DNA from: Myotis daubentonii
Lineage: Eukaryota; Chordata; Mammalia; Chiroptera; Vespertilionidae
Reading direction: 5' to 3'
Length of the DNA stretch: 64,000 nt
Assembly (NCBI RefSeq): GCF_963259705.1
Contig: NC_081848.1
Location: 52,289,408 to 52,353,407, forward strand
Shown: positions 11,594 to 23,403 of the stretch, piece after piece
How the letters are laid out: each line of letters opens with the position of its first letter
Numbering within the stretch: position 1 is the stretch's first letter
Program-made: the position numbers and the translations under genes
Notes under the pieces: model-generated
The model's input: the letters and a program-made list of their open reading frames with translations, nothing else
Database searches by the model: none
What the model was told of the DNA's origin: nothing

Positions 11594-11628
<35 letters not shown>
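11594..11628. repeat. (GA)n microsatellite
   Basis: About 17 uninterrupted GA units. Confidence 0.95.
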
Positions 11629-11632
<4 letters not shown>

Positions 11633-12954
11633 TGGGAGGGGTGTGGTATCTCAGCTCCCACTGTGCTCCGCCCCCCCCCCCATCCCCTACCAAAAGTGAG
11701 TGCATCCTAGTGCTCTATGCAGGGCTGGCTGGCGTGATCTAACCCCTGGTGTCTTCAGATGCTTCCATGACCCAGGCTGGCTCTCATCATCAGAGCAGGG
11801 AGAAGGCAGCACCATCCCTCAACTGGCCCTTCCCTGCAGAAAAGCTGGATTCCTGGCCCCTCTGGCCCCTCTCCTCAGGGACACGATTCCTCAGTTTTGC
11901 TCACTTGGCCTCCTGCACTTCACTTACCCAGTTCCCCAGGAATTATGTAAGTGTCCCTCCATGCTTCTGTGGGAAGCCAGCTCAGGTGAGGTCATGTGTA
12001 CATTGTAACTGGATGTTGAACAAGCTCCACGTGCATTATAATCAAAATACAATTTTATTTTTGTCTCCCACGACCCTTCTGCAATTCATTCAGTAGGGAT
12101 AAATTTCCCTCCGCACTGCATGAAACCTCCGGCAGGCTCACAATTATTCTGCTCACTCTCAGGTAATAGACATTCCCAGGTCACTTTAAATTGCAAACAC
12201 ATTCTTATTTAGTAATTAGAATGCTCAGTCCCAAACTCTAAACATGATTTAGCTTGCCAGTCTTCTCCTCCCTCCCCCAGCTTGGGGCCGACTTGAGGAT
12301 GGGAGACTGCAATGGGACACAGAGTGCTGGTGTGGCTGGTGTCCCCATTTCTCCATCTTGGGTTCCCCCACTACCCAGTTCCCACCCCCTCCCCCCGATG
12401 GGGGTGGGGATGGGAGATGGGGGAGGGTGGAGTTGGTGGGGGTAGAAAAGGCCTTATGGAAAGGTGTGAGTTTAGCCAACACCATGCTCTCTGGTAGATA
12501 CTTGAGCTGACTCTCTCTCCCCTGGGCTGCTCTCTCAGACTCTCTGGAGTTTCCTATTAGGCCCCTCTAGCCTGAATTTCTCTTCACCCAAGCACCTGCA
12601 TCTTTTTTAGGGGTGGTAAACTCCCTACCTCCCAGTCAGATATTAGGACCTCAGGCTGTTCTTCTTGAGTGAAGCCCACATGTCCAGACAATCTCTGCAA
12701 GTGCAAGAGATCTGCAGGCAGCAGCTCCCCTGGCCCACCAGGGAGGCAAGTGGTCAGCCTCTTCGTCTTCCCATCCTCCTCATTTCCCAGGTACCCTGTG
12801 TGCACATAAGATCATCCCAGCATCCTTGGTCCAATTCCCATCATATGTTCATCTTTCCTTTAGCTGTTGAGAGCTCAGAGGTAAATTGGCAGTTCCCTTT
12901 AATAATCCTGTAGTCATCCTGTGGCTTGGACACCTGTGTTTTAGTTTTTCTGCT
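11629..12954. other. Unclassified sequence with a G-rich patch
   Basis: No gene or family recognised. A C-run then G-run patch at 12364-12443 could form a quadruplex or hairpin. Frames of 60-115 codons are overlapping and featureless. Confidence 0.3.
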
Positions 12955-13335
12955 GAATCATGTCTAAGAGACTGTTGCAGACCAGGTTCTCTGAGAAAGC
13001 AAACTCTTAGGCAGGAAATGAATTGGGGTGTACCCTTGGTGGTGAGACCTGGGGGAGGGAAAGAAGCGAGACTGGGTGAACTACAATGTAGTCACAGGAA
13101 GAGGTCTCCGCCGATGCTTGGAGAGCTCTGAAGCTTGGATGGCCCTTCAAATTTGTCTTGAATTGGGGTGAGTGGCTGGGCCTTTATACTCCCTTATACT
13201 CCCACGTGGACCGGGTGCTGGATGGGTGATATACCTCTGGTCAGGCATGACACCCCCTCCGCTGGGGAAGTGAGCGTTTCAGTCCTGGATGCGCAGGTTC
13301 CAGCAGGACCACAGCATCACTACAAGGGGGAACAC
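12955..13335. other. Possible old LTR fragment
   Basis: The stretch from 'gttgcagaccaggttctctg' to 'cctccgctggggaagtgagc' has the feel of a decayed mammalian LTR, but termini and family cannot be fixed. A short tandem copy 'tatactccct' occurs at 13184-13202. Confidence 0.25.
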
Positions 13336-13354
13336 ACCTCCTGATAAAGAGCTC

Positions 13355-13565
13355 ACATGCTGGGCTCAAACTCCTTGCGTTTGAATTCTGGCTCAACCAC
13401 TTATTGGTTGAATGACTTTTGGGGCAAGTCCCATAACTTCCTCATCTACAAAACAGATAATGATAACATCTACCTCGTAAGCTTTTGCAAGGATCCATTG
13501 AGTAATCTATGGAAAGTGTTTAGATCCATAGCAGGCACATAGTAAGCAATAGGTAAATGTTAGCT
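13355..13565 (+). mobile_element. MIR SINE relic
   Basis: Clear forward MIR core: 'gaattctggctcaaccactt', 'cttcctcatctacaaaacag', 'ataatgataacatctacctc', ending 'catagcaggcacatagtaag'. Confidence 0.8.
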
Positions 13566-15020
13566 ATTAACCTTATGGTAGTTTCTATATTTTCTGGTCC
13601 AAACTTTAAATTCATTATTTATATGCCTTTGTTGTATATGATGGTCTCAGTTTTTTTTTTAAAACCTCTGAGCATGGAAGGGATTGATCCTAGGTCCTGG
13701 ATATGTTCTGCAGTGAACAGCTTGTGTACTCAACAGTTATAACCTTATTGCCTGCCTCCTTGGAGACCCATCAGGTAGAGGGCTAAGGTTGATTACTGAC
13801 CACTTGCTTCCCAACTGGGCTGGGCTGGGACCTGGGTCAGGGCAGAGTCTGAAGGTGGGGCAGAAACAAGACAAGGCTGACAGATACTCTTTGACAGATG
13901 ATATTAAGACACTTACAAACCTTGCTTCCAAAATATGGCTTCCGAGCAAGACCAAGGATATGATGTTATCTATCATAAGGAGATTTCTGTTTCCCATGTA
14001 GAACCCTGCCAGGAGGTTAAATGATATAGAAAACACGGTGACAGCTTGCTGTGTTCCTGACCCCATTATGTTGCCAGTGCATGAAATATGCCTCCGTGGT
14101 AAATAAACAGTTATTCATCATGCTGTCTCTCGCTAGCATGGCTCCCTACAAAACAGCATGATGTAAAGATGGGTTTCAGCGGCATCTGTTTGTTCCTAAG
14201 GGGAGGCTGGGCCTGCTGCTCCCTGGGCCGTTTTGCCACTAAATACTGATGTCTCATACTAGACGACTTCATGATGCACATGACAGAGAGTTCAGAGCTT
14301 TCAGGTACCCAGCATGGGTCTGTGGTCACATTCTCATGTTGCTCCACTCCAAGGCTTGGTGGGTCCCACCTTCAGGCCCCAACTTTCAGGAGATGGGACT
14401 GGGTCAAAGGGAGAAGAGGCCAGGGCTGACCTGAGGGTGCAGGCATTGTCCATGGAGAGAACACTGAATGCAGCAGTGAGGAGCTGGGTGCGAATTCTGA
14501 GTGCAGGGATGGTGGCAGCCTGGCTTTGTAATACGTTACTGAAAACCAGAGATTCCTGCCTTCAGTCTATGTGATATTCAGGGCTAAAGTCTATAGGAGC
14601 AAAACACATCAGCTTTACTCAGTACTTCTGCCTTAGAATATATTAGCGTTCCAGAGCTTTATCTAATGTGAGTACCTGCGCCGATCACCACGTTGTTTAT
14701 CTAATGCTCCTTCGTGCACAGTAGGCAAGAAAAACCTTTATTCCCTGAGAAATGAAGCCACCAAGCTTGACACTGTCTGTGCCTCTTTTCTCTATGGACA
14801 CTCCGTGGTGGGTCTGCCCTTTCTTCCTTCTCACAGAAGAACAGGTGTCCCGATTCCAAAGCAGAACGCATTCTCTTCACCTGTTTCCCCCCTGCCCCAC
14901 CTGTGTTTTTAATTCCCTCCTATCTCTAGCACTTTGGTTCATCAATTAGCATTCAATCATCATGCAAATATATAGTTTTGCATAGTGTGTGACATAAGAA
15001 TTCAACTCATGTTGGCTACT
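13566..15020. other. Unclassified sequence
   Basis: No repeat or gene recognised apart from a T run at 13651-13660. The 109-codon minus frame at 13737-14066 has no domain. Confidence 0.3.
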
Positions 15021-15184
15021 AGTACTACTATTATTATTATCACCAAGAAGATGCAAGATATTTTCACATATGGGTTCCACTACTTAGAACAGTGTAGCCA
15101 CTAAGTGCTATTATGTTTGCTTTTATCATTCTCCTTCACCTCCTCCTCATTATTATTATTGTTATTGTTATTATTATTATTATC
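15021..15184. repeat. (ATT)n-type trinucleotide repeats
   Basis: Two patches, about 15024-15042 and 15147-15184, of ATT/TTA units separated by unique sequence. Confidence 0.85.
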
Positions 15185-15499
15185 CACCTGGGTAAAATTT
15201 CTACCAAGGGTTGCCTAAGGTGACTACCAGAGTGACGTATGCCCAATGAGCCAGTTAGGTCTAATTGTGAGGAATTAAAAAAACATTAACAAAATCATTT
15301 CACAGGACATCATAAACTCTGATGATATATGATTTCTAAGATAGTTCAGCTTCAGAGCTTTCTTTTTTGCCAGCAATTTAACTACTGTTGTCCACTCTGG
15401 TAGTGGGCATGGTAGGAATCATGAAGGAGGAGAGAACCCACTTGTGTAGTAGTAATATAGCCTAATGTAACAACAGCAAAAATATTAATTCATCACATC

Positions 15500-16130
15500 T
15501 TCAACCACCTCCCACTGTCTTCTCCAGCTTCACCAATAGACAGGCTCATGTGGCCTCCATTACCCCAAACTCAGCTTTAAACCCAGTATTTCCCCCTCAA
15601 CCTGCCACCATAGGGTCCTTTGCAGCACAAGTATATTTCTGGAAGGAAAACTTACATTCATCATTTCTCTTTCTTTTTAATCTACTGGCTCCCGCTCCCA
15701 TCATCCCAATCAAACTGCCCTCCCCAAGGTCACAAATGGCTCCTACTTTTAGGATTCTTCTCCTACTCTCTGACTTTCTCTTTTGTGTGTCCTTTGTTGG
15801 CTCTTCTTTTTCTATTCAAACTTCAAGTTGCAAAGTTCTGTCCCCAACTGAGTTGCCAGATTTAGCAAATAAATATATTTTCTCACAATCCCAGCCAACT
15901 CTTTTCTTATCCATCTATATTCTCCCTGGGAAAGCTCACCCATGGCTTCACATCAGTGGACATGTCTCAAAATCTATATCTCCAGCTCTGTTTCCTGAGA
16001 CTCATGCTAAGAAGTCCAGTCACCCCTTGGATATTCCCCAAACACCTCAAATTAAATGTGCCATCTCCTCGAAACCTGCTGTCCCAATACACAATTGCCT
16101 TTAGAGGCAAAAGTACCAAGCCCATTGCTC
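15500..16130 (+). mobile_element. L2/CR1-type LINE ORF2 relic (reverse-transcriptase region)
   Basis: A degenerate plus-strand copy of an L2-like ORF2. Phrases equivalent to the RT region are visible: 'gctcacccatggcttcacatc', 'caaaatctatatctccagct', 'ctcaaattaaatgtgcc'. The 184-codon open frame at 15550-16104 is the surviving part of this relic, rich in Ser and Pro. The catalytic YADD-type motif is not preserved, so it cannot encode an active enzyme. An insertion with 'gttgccagatttagcaaata' near 15852 breaks the alignment. Confidence 0.5.
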
Positions 16131-16256
16131 CTCTTTCCAAGTTTGTCCTTGCTTCTTCCAGAGAGAAAAAAATTGATACGAATGGGTCATATTTGAAAAA
16201 TTGAATCAGGTCCTACTTATTTCCTATTTATTTGGGTGACGTCGTTATGCTTTAGA

Positions 16257-16570
16257 ATTAGGGCTGGAAAACATTTTCTGTAAAAGGCCAGATAGTAACT
16301 ATTTTAGGTTTGGAGGGCTATACCTTCTTTGTTGAAACTTAAAGCAGGCATCAACAATAGGTAAATGATGGGCCCGGCTGTGTTCCAATAAAATTTTAAG
16401 TATGGACATTGAAATGCAAATTTTTTATAATTTTCATTTGCCATGAAATAGAGTTCTTTCAAATTTTTTCCAATTATTTAAAAGTCATTCCGAGCTTGTG
16501 GGTCATATGAAGAAAACAAGCAATGCACCAGATTTGGCCCATGCAGCTGTAGCTTGCCAACCTTTACTTT
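16257..16570 (+). mobile_element. hAT-Charlie non-autonomous element
   Basis: Begins 'agggctggaaaacattttct' and ends 'gtagcttgccaacctt', diverged inverted ends. Interior motifs 'aaaaggccagatagtaacta', 'ggctgtgttccaataaaatt' and 'cagatttggcccatgcagct' are diagnostic for a widespread Charlie-type family. Confidence 0.75.
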
Positions 16571-16970
16571 AAAGGGACTTTCTCTATTTTTTCTTCCTCC
16601 ATGTGACAAGAGTAATTTGCTAACCCAGGACCTTCTCTAATTAGGTAGGTCCGACCATCTGTCTCTTTTTCTACATGCCTAAATCAGGACCAGTGATCAG
16701 CTTGGCTATCTTGTATTCTATCTCTTTTAAGCTTTTTCCATCTATTTGATCGGCGTGGTAAGAATTGAAATTTGAGTTTGGCCTTTGAGGGAAGAGAAGC
16801 AGCAAAATTGGACAGACTTGTTTACCTGCTTCAGCCTATTCTTTTATTTGCCATGCATGTACGTGTCTTCTTTCTTGGTAACTTCATGGTGGCTGGCTAT
16901 GCTTTGGGAAGGGATGTGGTAGACTCTGGCTTTCTGGCTAAATACTAAATAACAGCACCTCAAGTCCCAG
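16571..16970. other. Unclassified sequence
   Basis: Nothing recognised. Confidence 0.3.
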
Positions 16971-16973
16971 AAC

Positions 16974-17317
16974 AGGCATACCTCAGAGATATTGCAGGTT
17001 CAGTTCCAGATCACTGCATAAAGTGAATATTCAATAAAGTGAATGATGCATTTTTTTTGGTTTTCCAGTGCATATAAAAGTTATGTTTACACTATACTGT
17101 AGTCTATTAAGTGTGCAATAGCATTCTGTCTAAAAAAGCATTGTACATACCTTAGTTAAAAATACTTTATTGCTAAAAAGTGCTAACCATCATCTGTCTC
17201 TTCAGTGAATCCTCATCTTTTTGCTGTTGGAGGGTCTTGCTTTGATGTTGATGAAAACGCAGTATCTGCAAAGCTCAATGTAGCAAAGCACAATAAAACA
17301 AGGTATGCCTCTACACT
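16974..17317 (-). mobile_element. Tigger (TcMar) internally deleted element
   Basis: Ends 'acaggcatacctcagagata' and 'aaaacaaggtatgcctct' are terminal inverted repeats. Between them the 3' end of the parent transposon is preserved: 'gtgcatataaaagttatgtt', 'aatgctaacc'-like text at about 17182 and 'gttggagggtcttgctttga'. Most of the transposase is deleted. Better preserved than the Tigger fragment at 3.8 kb. Confidence 0.75.
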
Positions 17318-18184
17318 TCCTAACAAATAATATCACCATCCTTCCAGGACCCGAGCCAGGAAATATAAATCATTTTTGACTGCTTCCTGATCTGTTATCT
17401 CCCTAATTGCTATTTTGTGTCTTAATGTCGACCCCCTCCTACCCTCCACTCTTGATGCTTTTGTAACATACATTCAAATGAGCAGAAAATAATTTTTAAA
17501 ATTGCAGTGGGAGTGGGAGAAAGAAATTGCCTGGTATTGACATGATACCAAAACTAACCAGAGATTTAAACTTGTGCAGAGTAATGGTAAATAGAAAGTC
17601 ATTACGGAGGAAAACAAGATGGCAGCAATGAACAGACAACAGGGTGGTGGCCAAGTGCTTCAGAAGGAGAGGTTGGCACCACAGAGTCACGGAGATGCTT
17701 TATTGTCTGGAATTCTGCGTATTCTGGGAACATATTAGAGACGGTCATAAAATTAACAATAGCAATGGAGAGGCTCCCAGGATCTGAAAAGTACTCTTCT
17801 CTTCCCTTTTGTTTTCTCAGACTCTGGACTTATGAATATGCTCACCGCACTTACCCTAATAAGAAGAGACTTATAAGCCTTGATTAGAAGATTTAATATC
17901 TATGTTGTATTTTCTGTGTTTATTACTGTCCTTTCTATGACCTGTATGAAAAGTACTTACAAGAACAGGAAAGACACAACCCTATTTTATATGACAAATA
18001 TTCCCAGATCTGCTGGGAGCAGAAGTGCCACTTGAGACAACCTTTCCTTGAGGGGTGGCCGCCAAGACTTGTGGAAGGGGGTGCTCACCTGTGTGCTCTG
18101 TCATCCTGCTCTCCTGCCCGCTGTCCGTCTCTCTGGTCTCTGCCCACCTCCCTAATCCACCATCATCAGTCATCTTTTTAAAGG
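17318..18184. other. Unclassified sequence
   Basis: No gene or repeat recognised; the few short frames are featureless. Confidence 0.3.
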
Positions 18185-18537
18185 ACACATCTGAACAAGC
18201 CGGTTTCCTCCTCAGAAACTCTCAGTGGTAGACTCCCCTGCAACCTACAGATAAAGTCAAACTCCTGAACAAGGTGTTTAAGCTCTTCCTTTGATCTGGC
18301 TTCTACAAGCTTCTCAGCCCAATTTCTGACTATCTCCACTCTGGCCTCCCTGAAGGTTCAGCCACCTCTGAGGTTTAGGCACTGAACCTCCATGATGCTG
18401 ACTGTTCAAACGACTTCTCTCCATCAAGCAAACCATATACTCTTTTGTTTCTGTGCTTATTACACAACTCCCTTGACTTGAAATGTTCTTATTCCTAGTT
18501 CCTACCTTATTAAAATCCTACTCATCCTTCAAGGTCA
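18185..18537 (+). mobile_element. L2-like LINE 3' fragment
   Basis: Phrases 'aaactctcagtggtagactc', 'gataaagtcaaactcctgaa', 'ctccactctggcctccctga' and 'atcctactcatccttcaagg' follow the usual order of an L2 3' end. Confidence 0.6.
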
Positions 18538-18776
18538 AATCCTGTCTTCTCGCCTGCCTGGCATGGCTCAGTAGTTGAGCATCGACCTATGAACCAGGAG
18601 GTCATGGTTCGATTCCCAGTTAGGGCACATGTCCAGGTTGCTGCTCAATCCCCAGCGGGGCATGCAGGAGGCAGCCAATCAATAATTCTCTCTCATCACT
18701 GATGTTTCTATCTCTCTCCCTCTCCCTTCCTCTCTGAAATCAATAAAAACATATTTTTAAAAAATCCTGTTTTCCC
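18538..18776 (+). mobile_element. Ves SINE with 15-bp target duplication
   Basis: The element is about 18553-18761. The target duplication is aaatcctgtcttctc on the left (18538) and aaatcctgttttccc on the right (18762). The tRNA-like head carries a B-box-like 'ggttcgattcc' at 18606-18616. The body and CT-rich part end in 'gaaatcaataaaaaca'. It sits at the end of an L2 fragment. Confidence 0.92.
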
Positions 18777-18859
18777 CATGAAAATTTCCCGTTCAGTCAA
18801 TATCCCACAGCACAGTGCCGCTGCCTTTGTTAAACACTAGTTCATTCTGACCTGTTATG

Positions 18860-18975
18860 TTAATTTAATCAGGCATTTGTTCATTCCATAAATATTTACA
18901 AATAACCTTCTATGTGCCAGGCACTACATCAAGCACAGGAGAGAAAATGGGGAGCAAGACTGACATCTAGACATT
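18860..18975 (-). mobile_element. L2 LINE 3' fragment
   Basis: 'ttgttcattccataaatatt', 'tctatgtgccaggcactaca' and 'gagcaagactgacatctaga' are the antisense of the L2 3' end. Confidence 0.65.
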
Positions 18976-19555
18976 CTTTCTGAGCAGATGGGTGATGAGG
19001 ACCCACTGCTCCTTGACCCCTCCTAGCAGGCCAGGCGGATGGACCAGAGGTTCCTGGGCAGCATAAGTTAAGGGAGAATAGCAGTCAGTCTGGCTGTCTC
19101 TCCTTGGTTTTACTAAGTGGAATGTGCAGCTTGATGATAAACTGAATTGCTTGGGACAATAGAAGGAATTGCCGGTGCCTTGGCCAAAAGAGGACAGAAG
19201 AAAGGGACTCCTCAGAAGGTAGTTATTTCTCTAAAGGGAAGAGGCTCTACAGAAAAAAAAAATCAAAATACCCAAGAGAAAGTTGGCTTAAGAGTTGCTA
19301 TATTGTATGGAATGAAATTAGATCACCCACTGGAAGTATTCTGCACCATATCTAAAATATATTAGGAATCAAACAACTGAGTTATTATTATTGTTGTTAT
19401 TTTACCCCTTCTTCTGAATCGCCATGAAATCTTCATTAACATCAACATTACTTGTCTACTTTTTGGAGCTGGATTTTTGGGGGAAGGATGGAGAATTTCA
19501 GGAGGATGGGGCAAACTACTAAGGCTGCTCAAAGAGAACCAGTCGCATTTGAGGT
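18976..19555. other. Unclassified sequence
   Basis: No repeat or gene recognised. Confidence 0.3.
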
Positions 19556-19770
19556 GTAGACATTTTATTGAGTGCTTAGGAACAGAGCTAAGAGCTTGTA
19601 TATTATTTCATTTAATCCTCAAAATACCCTATTACATAGGTGCTATTATCACCTCTCATTTTACAGATAGAAAAATGAGGCACCAAGAACACAAATCATT
19701 TGCTCAGAGTTACACAGTTAATGAGTGGGTGGAGCTGGCATTCAAATCCCAAACTTCTAAAGTTCCCCCC
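19556..19770 (-). mobile_element. MIR SINE relic
   Basis: Reverse MIR: 'acattttattgagtgcttag', 'ggtgctattatcacctctca', 'ttttacagatagaaaaatga', 'cacagttaatgagtgggtgg', 'attcaaatccca'. Confidence 0.8.
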
Positions 19771-20711
19771 ACTCTACCCCTGTGCCCTACTGTCCCTCTA
19801 CTAGCTTCTGGGGTATTATCCTCATTTTATAAAAAAAGGGGATTGAGACTCTGGAAAGTTAAATGACATAATCTATGCATTTTGAAGTCGGGAGTGCACT
19901 TCTGTCTTCTGACTCCCACTCAAGTGCTCTTTCCATGATTGGAAGTTGACTTTTATGTGGGAACAATTCCCACATCATGCATGATTGCTGTCTTCACTCC
20001 TGGGCTGACAGGATCACTAAACGCCAGCCAGAATCTGAGTCTTCTTCGATTTATGGCCTATTCTTTTCAGGTATGGGTTATTCAAAGGTCATCTGGGCTA
20101 ATGGATGAGGACTCCTCTGCAGTCTATATCCAATTTAAACGCAGGATGCCTGTCAGGCTTATTGTTTTTAAAAGGGAACTCTCACTGGAGCAGGGATGCG
20201 ATTTCAGAGACAATTCTGTGATTGATTTTACAGAATAGATCAGATATGATTCAGAAAGATAGTGTTGAAATTCATGACGTGTGAAAAAAAGGAACCTACG
20301 TTCTCAAATGAACTCTTGGTAAGAACACAAAAATTCTCTGAAATATTTCAACAAAATCTTTTGAGGCCATTAAAAATGTGCCCAGCCAGGACTGAAAAGT
20401 GCATTAATGGTTATTTCTTTATGGCAGTTGAATTATAGCATCAATCTCTACCTAACTTGAATCACATTGAAGCAGGTTATTTTAAAAATTAGATACAAGT
20501 GTTCTGGCTTAAAAGGTGGCTGGCAAGTAACCCCTTGACACAACCTCTTCCAACCTCCCAGTAAAAGTCTATAAAGACAGAGAAGATGTCAAAAATGCAT
20601 TTAAAAAACTGCAGACTAAGGCTGCTAGAATCTGGGACTAATTAACACCAATTTTAATGCCAATAGAATTGGCCTTCGAATGCAGATTCTTTTCCACCCT
20701 TGCTCTGACAT
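19771..20711. other. Unclassified sequence
   Basis: No gene or repeat recognised. A 99-codon frame at 19939-20238 has no recognisable domain. Confidence 0.3.
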
Positions 20712-20965
20712 TAGAAACAGAGTAAGGGCCAAACTGGTTTGGCTCAGTGGATAGAGCATCGGCCTGCGGACTCAAGGGTCCCAGGTTCAATTCCTGTCAA
20801 GGGCATGTACCTTGGTTGCGGGTACATCCTCATTAGGGGGTGTGCAGGAGGCAGCTGATCGATGTTTCTCTCTCATCGATGTTTCTAACTCTCTATCCCT
20901 CTCCCTTCCTCTCTGTAAAAAATCAATAAAATATATTTTTTTTAAAAAAATAGAAACAGAGTAAG
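20712..20965 (+). mobile_element. Ves SINE with perfect 15-bp target duplication
   Basis: The element is 20727-20950. tagaaacagagtaag flanks it exactly (20712-20726 and 20951-20965). The head 'ggtttggctcagtggataga' and 'cggcctgcggactcaagggt' is near consensus and the body ends in 'aaatcaataaaatatatttt'. The perfect duplication indicates a recent insertion. Confidence 0.95.
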
Positions 20966-21039
20966 TCTACCAGATTGAAGACAATAATAGTAATAAAAAT
21001 AGTTACACTGTTGCAAGATAAACTGAAGCATATTAAACA

Positions 21040-21511
21040 CTAGAGGCCCGGTGCACAAAAATTTGTGCCCTCGGGGGGTGGGGGGGGTGTCCCTCAGCCC
21101 AGCCTGTGCCCTCTTGCAGTCTGGGACCCCTCAGGGGATGACCACCTGCTGGCTTAGTCCTGCTCCCTGGGGGGATTGGGCCTAAGCTGGCAATCAGACA
21201 TCCCTCTGGCAGCCTGGGAGCCCTCAGGGGATGTCCACTTGCCAGTGGGGAGCAGGCCTAAGCTGCAGTCGGACATCCTTAGCACTGCTGAGGAGGCGGG
21301 AAAGGCTCCCACCACCACCACTGTACTGGCAGCCGTCAGCCTGGCTTGTGGCTGAGCAGAGCTCCCCCTGTGGGAGCACACTGACCACCAGGAGGCAGCT
21401 CCTGCATTGAGCATCTGCCCCCTGGTGGTCAGTGTGTGTCATAGTGACCAGTCATTCCCAGTCGTTCTGCTGTTAGGGTCAGTTTGCATATTATCCTTTT
21501 ATTATATAGGA
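21040..21511 (-). mobile_element. Helitron, unit 1 of a composite
   Basis: Begins 'ctagaggcccggtgcaca' with hairpin tgcacaaaaatttgtgc, preceded by A. Ends at the reverse of the 5' end, 'ccttttattatatagga' (21495-21511), followed by T. It contains inverted cassettes: 'ccctggtggtcagtgtgtgt' at about 21419 and the reverse 'cacactgaccaccaggaggc' at about 21377. No coding capacity. It joins directly to unit 2. Confidence 0.85.
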
Positions 21512-22097
21512 TAGATGCACAGGTGGGGGCCAGCTGGTTTGCCCTGAAGGGTGTCCCAGATCAGGGTGGGGGTCCTGCTGGGGTGCCTGGCCAGCCTGGG
21601 TGAGGGGCTGATGGGTGTTTTCAGGCTGGTCACACCCCCTTCAGGGTGGGGGTCCCCACTGGGGTGCCTGGCCAGCCTGGGTGAGGGGCTGATGGCTGTT
21701 TTCAGGCTGGCCTCACCCCCTTTAGGGTGGGGGGTCCCCACTGGGGTGCCTGGCCAGTCTGGGTGAAGGGCTGAGGGCCATTTTCAGGCTGGCCAAGCCT
21801 CCTGGCAACAGAAGCTCCCAACCTCTCCTTTTTTTCTTTTTTCTTTTTTATTCTGGGATTCATTTACCTTCTATAATTGAAACTTTGTTGCCTTCAGTGG
21901 AGCTCAGAGCCGACCTGGAAGCTTGGTTTCCTCCATCACTGGGGCAACCAAGCCTCCTGCTCGCTCAGCTCCGTGGCTGCTGGCCGCCATCTTGGTTGGG
22001 TTAATTTGCATATAGTCGCTCTGATTGGTTGGTGGGTGTGGCTTAAGATGTAGTGAAGGTACAGTCAATTTGCATGTTTGTCTTTTATTAGATTAGA
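21512..22097 (-). mobile_element. Helitron, unit 2 of a composite
   Basis: Starts next to unit 1 with 'agatgcacaggtgggggcca', a degraded Helitron 3' end, and finishes with 'tcttttattagattaga' at 22097 followed by T. It holds about three 81-bp tandem copies beginning 'gggtgcctggccagcc' (21581, 21662, 21744), then a pyrimidine run and 'ccgccatcttgg' at 21984. The same unit 1-unit 2 junction recurs at 49596. Confidence 0.78.
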
Positions 22098-22829
22098 TCT
22101 TACAAACTTATTTGGGTAAAACTTGATTGGAATTGGGCAGTGCCAAACCAGTAGTGTCTAAGAGTGATGCACCAATGGAAGATAGTGGCGAGGGTTTTAT
22201 TGAGAAGATGCAGAAGCAAAACAAGGAAATCATTTGATTGACTAGAGCTCAAGCAGTATCATTATTTGGGAAAGACTCAGTTGTTTGTGACTGATTGTTC
22301 TTACCCTTGAGGCATTTACAGGAATTGACTCTGGCTTAAGTTTCAGTTTTCTTACCTTGGCTTCCACTAAGGCATTAGGATCACCTCAGTCTAATGGCCT
22401 TCTTCTTTGATTACTTTAACAACACTTACTGAGTGCTGACCATGTATGAGGCAACTCTATGAAGTAGGTACCATTATTTCTCCTATAACACAGATGAAGA
22501 AACTGAGGCACAGAGATACTAAGTTTATCATTCTGGACCACAAAGGTAATTAGTAATAAAGCCAACATTAAAATTTACATACTTTAGTCCTTCTTTCATT
22601 GTGTACCCTGTTCAAAAATACAAGGTCTTCCTATCAGAAATCCATGCAGCCATAACTCTACAATGTCCAGCGATAACAGAGTGTATTGTCCTAAAATGTA
22701 AGTGCTAAATTACAATGCATCAAACCAGATAAAGAAGAAAAGTGATTACAAACCTAAGGAGAAACTGATACTTATACAATTATTTGGGTGACTTCTGCAG
22801 AAAAGTTAAGACCCCCCCCAAACTGATAT
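22098..22829 (-). mobile_element. Unclassified sequence containing a MIR relic
   Basis: The MIR lies at about 22410-22560, reversed: 'acttactgagtgctgaccat', 'gaagtaggtaccattatttc', 'acagatgaagaaactgaggc'. The rest of the interval is unassigned. Confidence 0.55.
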
Positions 22830-23124
22830 TATAGAGAATTTGAGCAATACACAAATATTATAATAAATAACATTATAAACAAAATATACCTTGTATTAAA
22901 GGGTTTAAGAAACATTTATAAAAATAAATCATATACTAGGCCACATGAAAACTTCAATAAATCTCAAAAAAAGAACCTAAGTTCCTTTTGATAATGGCTG
23001 CACTGACTACATTCTCTGCCTAAAATGCAGTAAATCTAGAAGTCAGGAATAAAGGCTTTTTTTTTTTTTTTTTTAAGGAAGGATAAAGCCCTCAACCTCA
23101 TGGAAATGAAGAACTCTCTCCTAA
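22830..23124 (+). mobile_element. Old L1 ORF2 fragment
   Basis: 'tcatatactaggccacatga' and 'cttcaataaatctcaaaaaa' resemble the endonuclease-RT region of L1 ORF2 in plus orientation. Frameshifted, with an 18-T run inside (23057-23074). It continues after a younger insertion at 23612. Confidence 0.5.
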
Positions 23125-23361
23125 AAAAACTGTCATTAAAACAGCATGGTGAGCCCAGCTGGCATGGCTCAGTGGTTGAGCATCGACCTATGAACCAGGA
23201 CATCACAGTTTGATTCCTGGTCAGGGCACATGCCCAAGTTGTGGGCTTGATCCCTGGCCTGGGATGTGCAGGAGGCAGCTGATCAATGATTCTCTCTCAT
23301 CATTGATGTTTCTATCTCTCTCTCCTTCTCCCTTCCTCTCTGAAATCAATACAAATATAAT

Positions 23362-23403
<42 letters not shown>

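Noticed and set aside
15550..16104. 184-codon open frame as a host gene
   Set aside because: Its DNA aligns by eye with L2/CR1-type reverse-transcriptase coding sequence and lacks the catalytic motif; treated as a mobile-element relic.
18552..18625. tRNA gene
   Set aside because: The box-B-like ggttcgattcc belongs to the tRNA-derived head of a Ves SINE; no cloverleaf with an anticodon stem can be drawn and the sequence continues into SINE body. The same holds for the other Ves heads.
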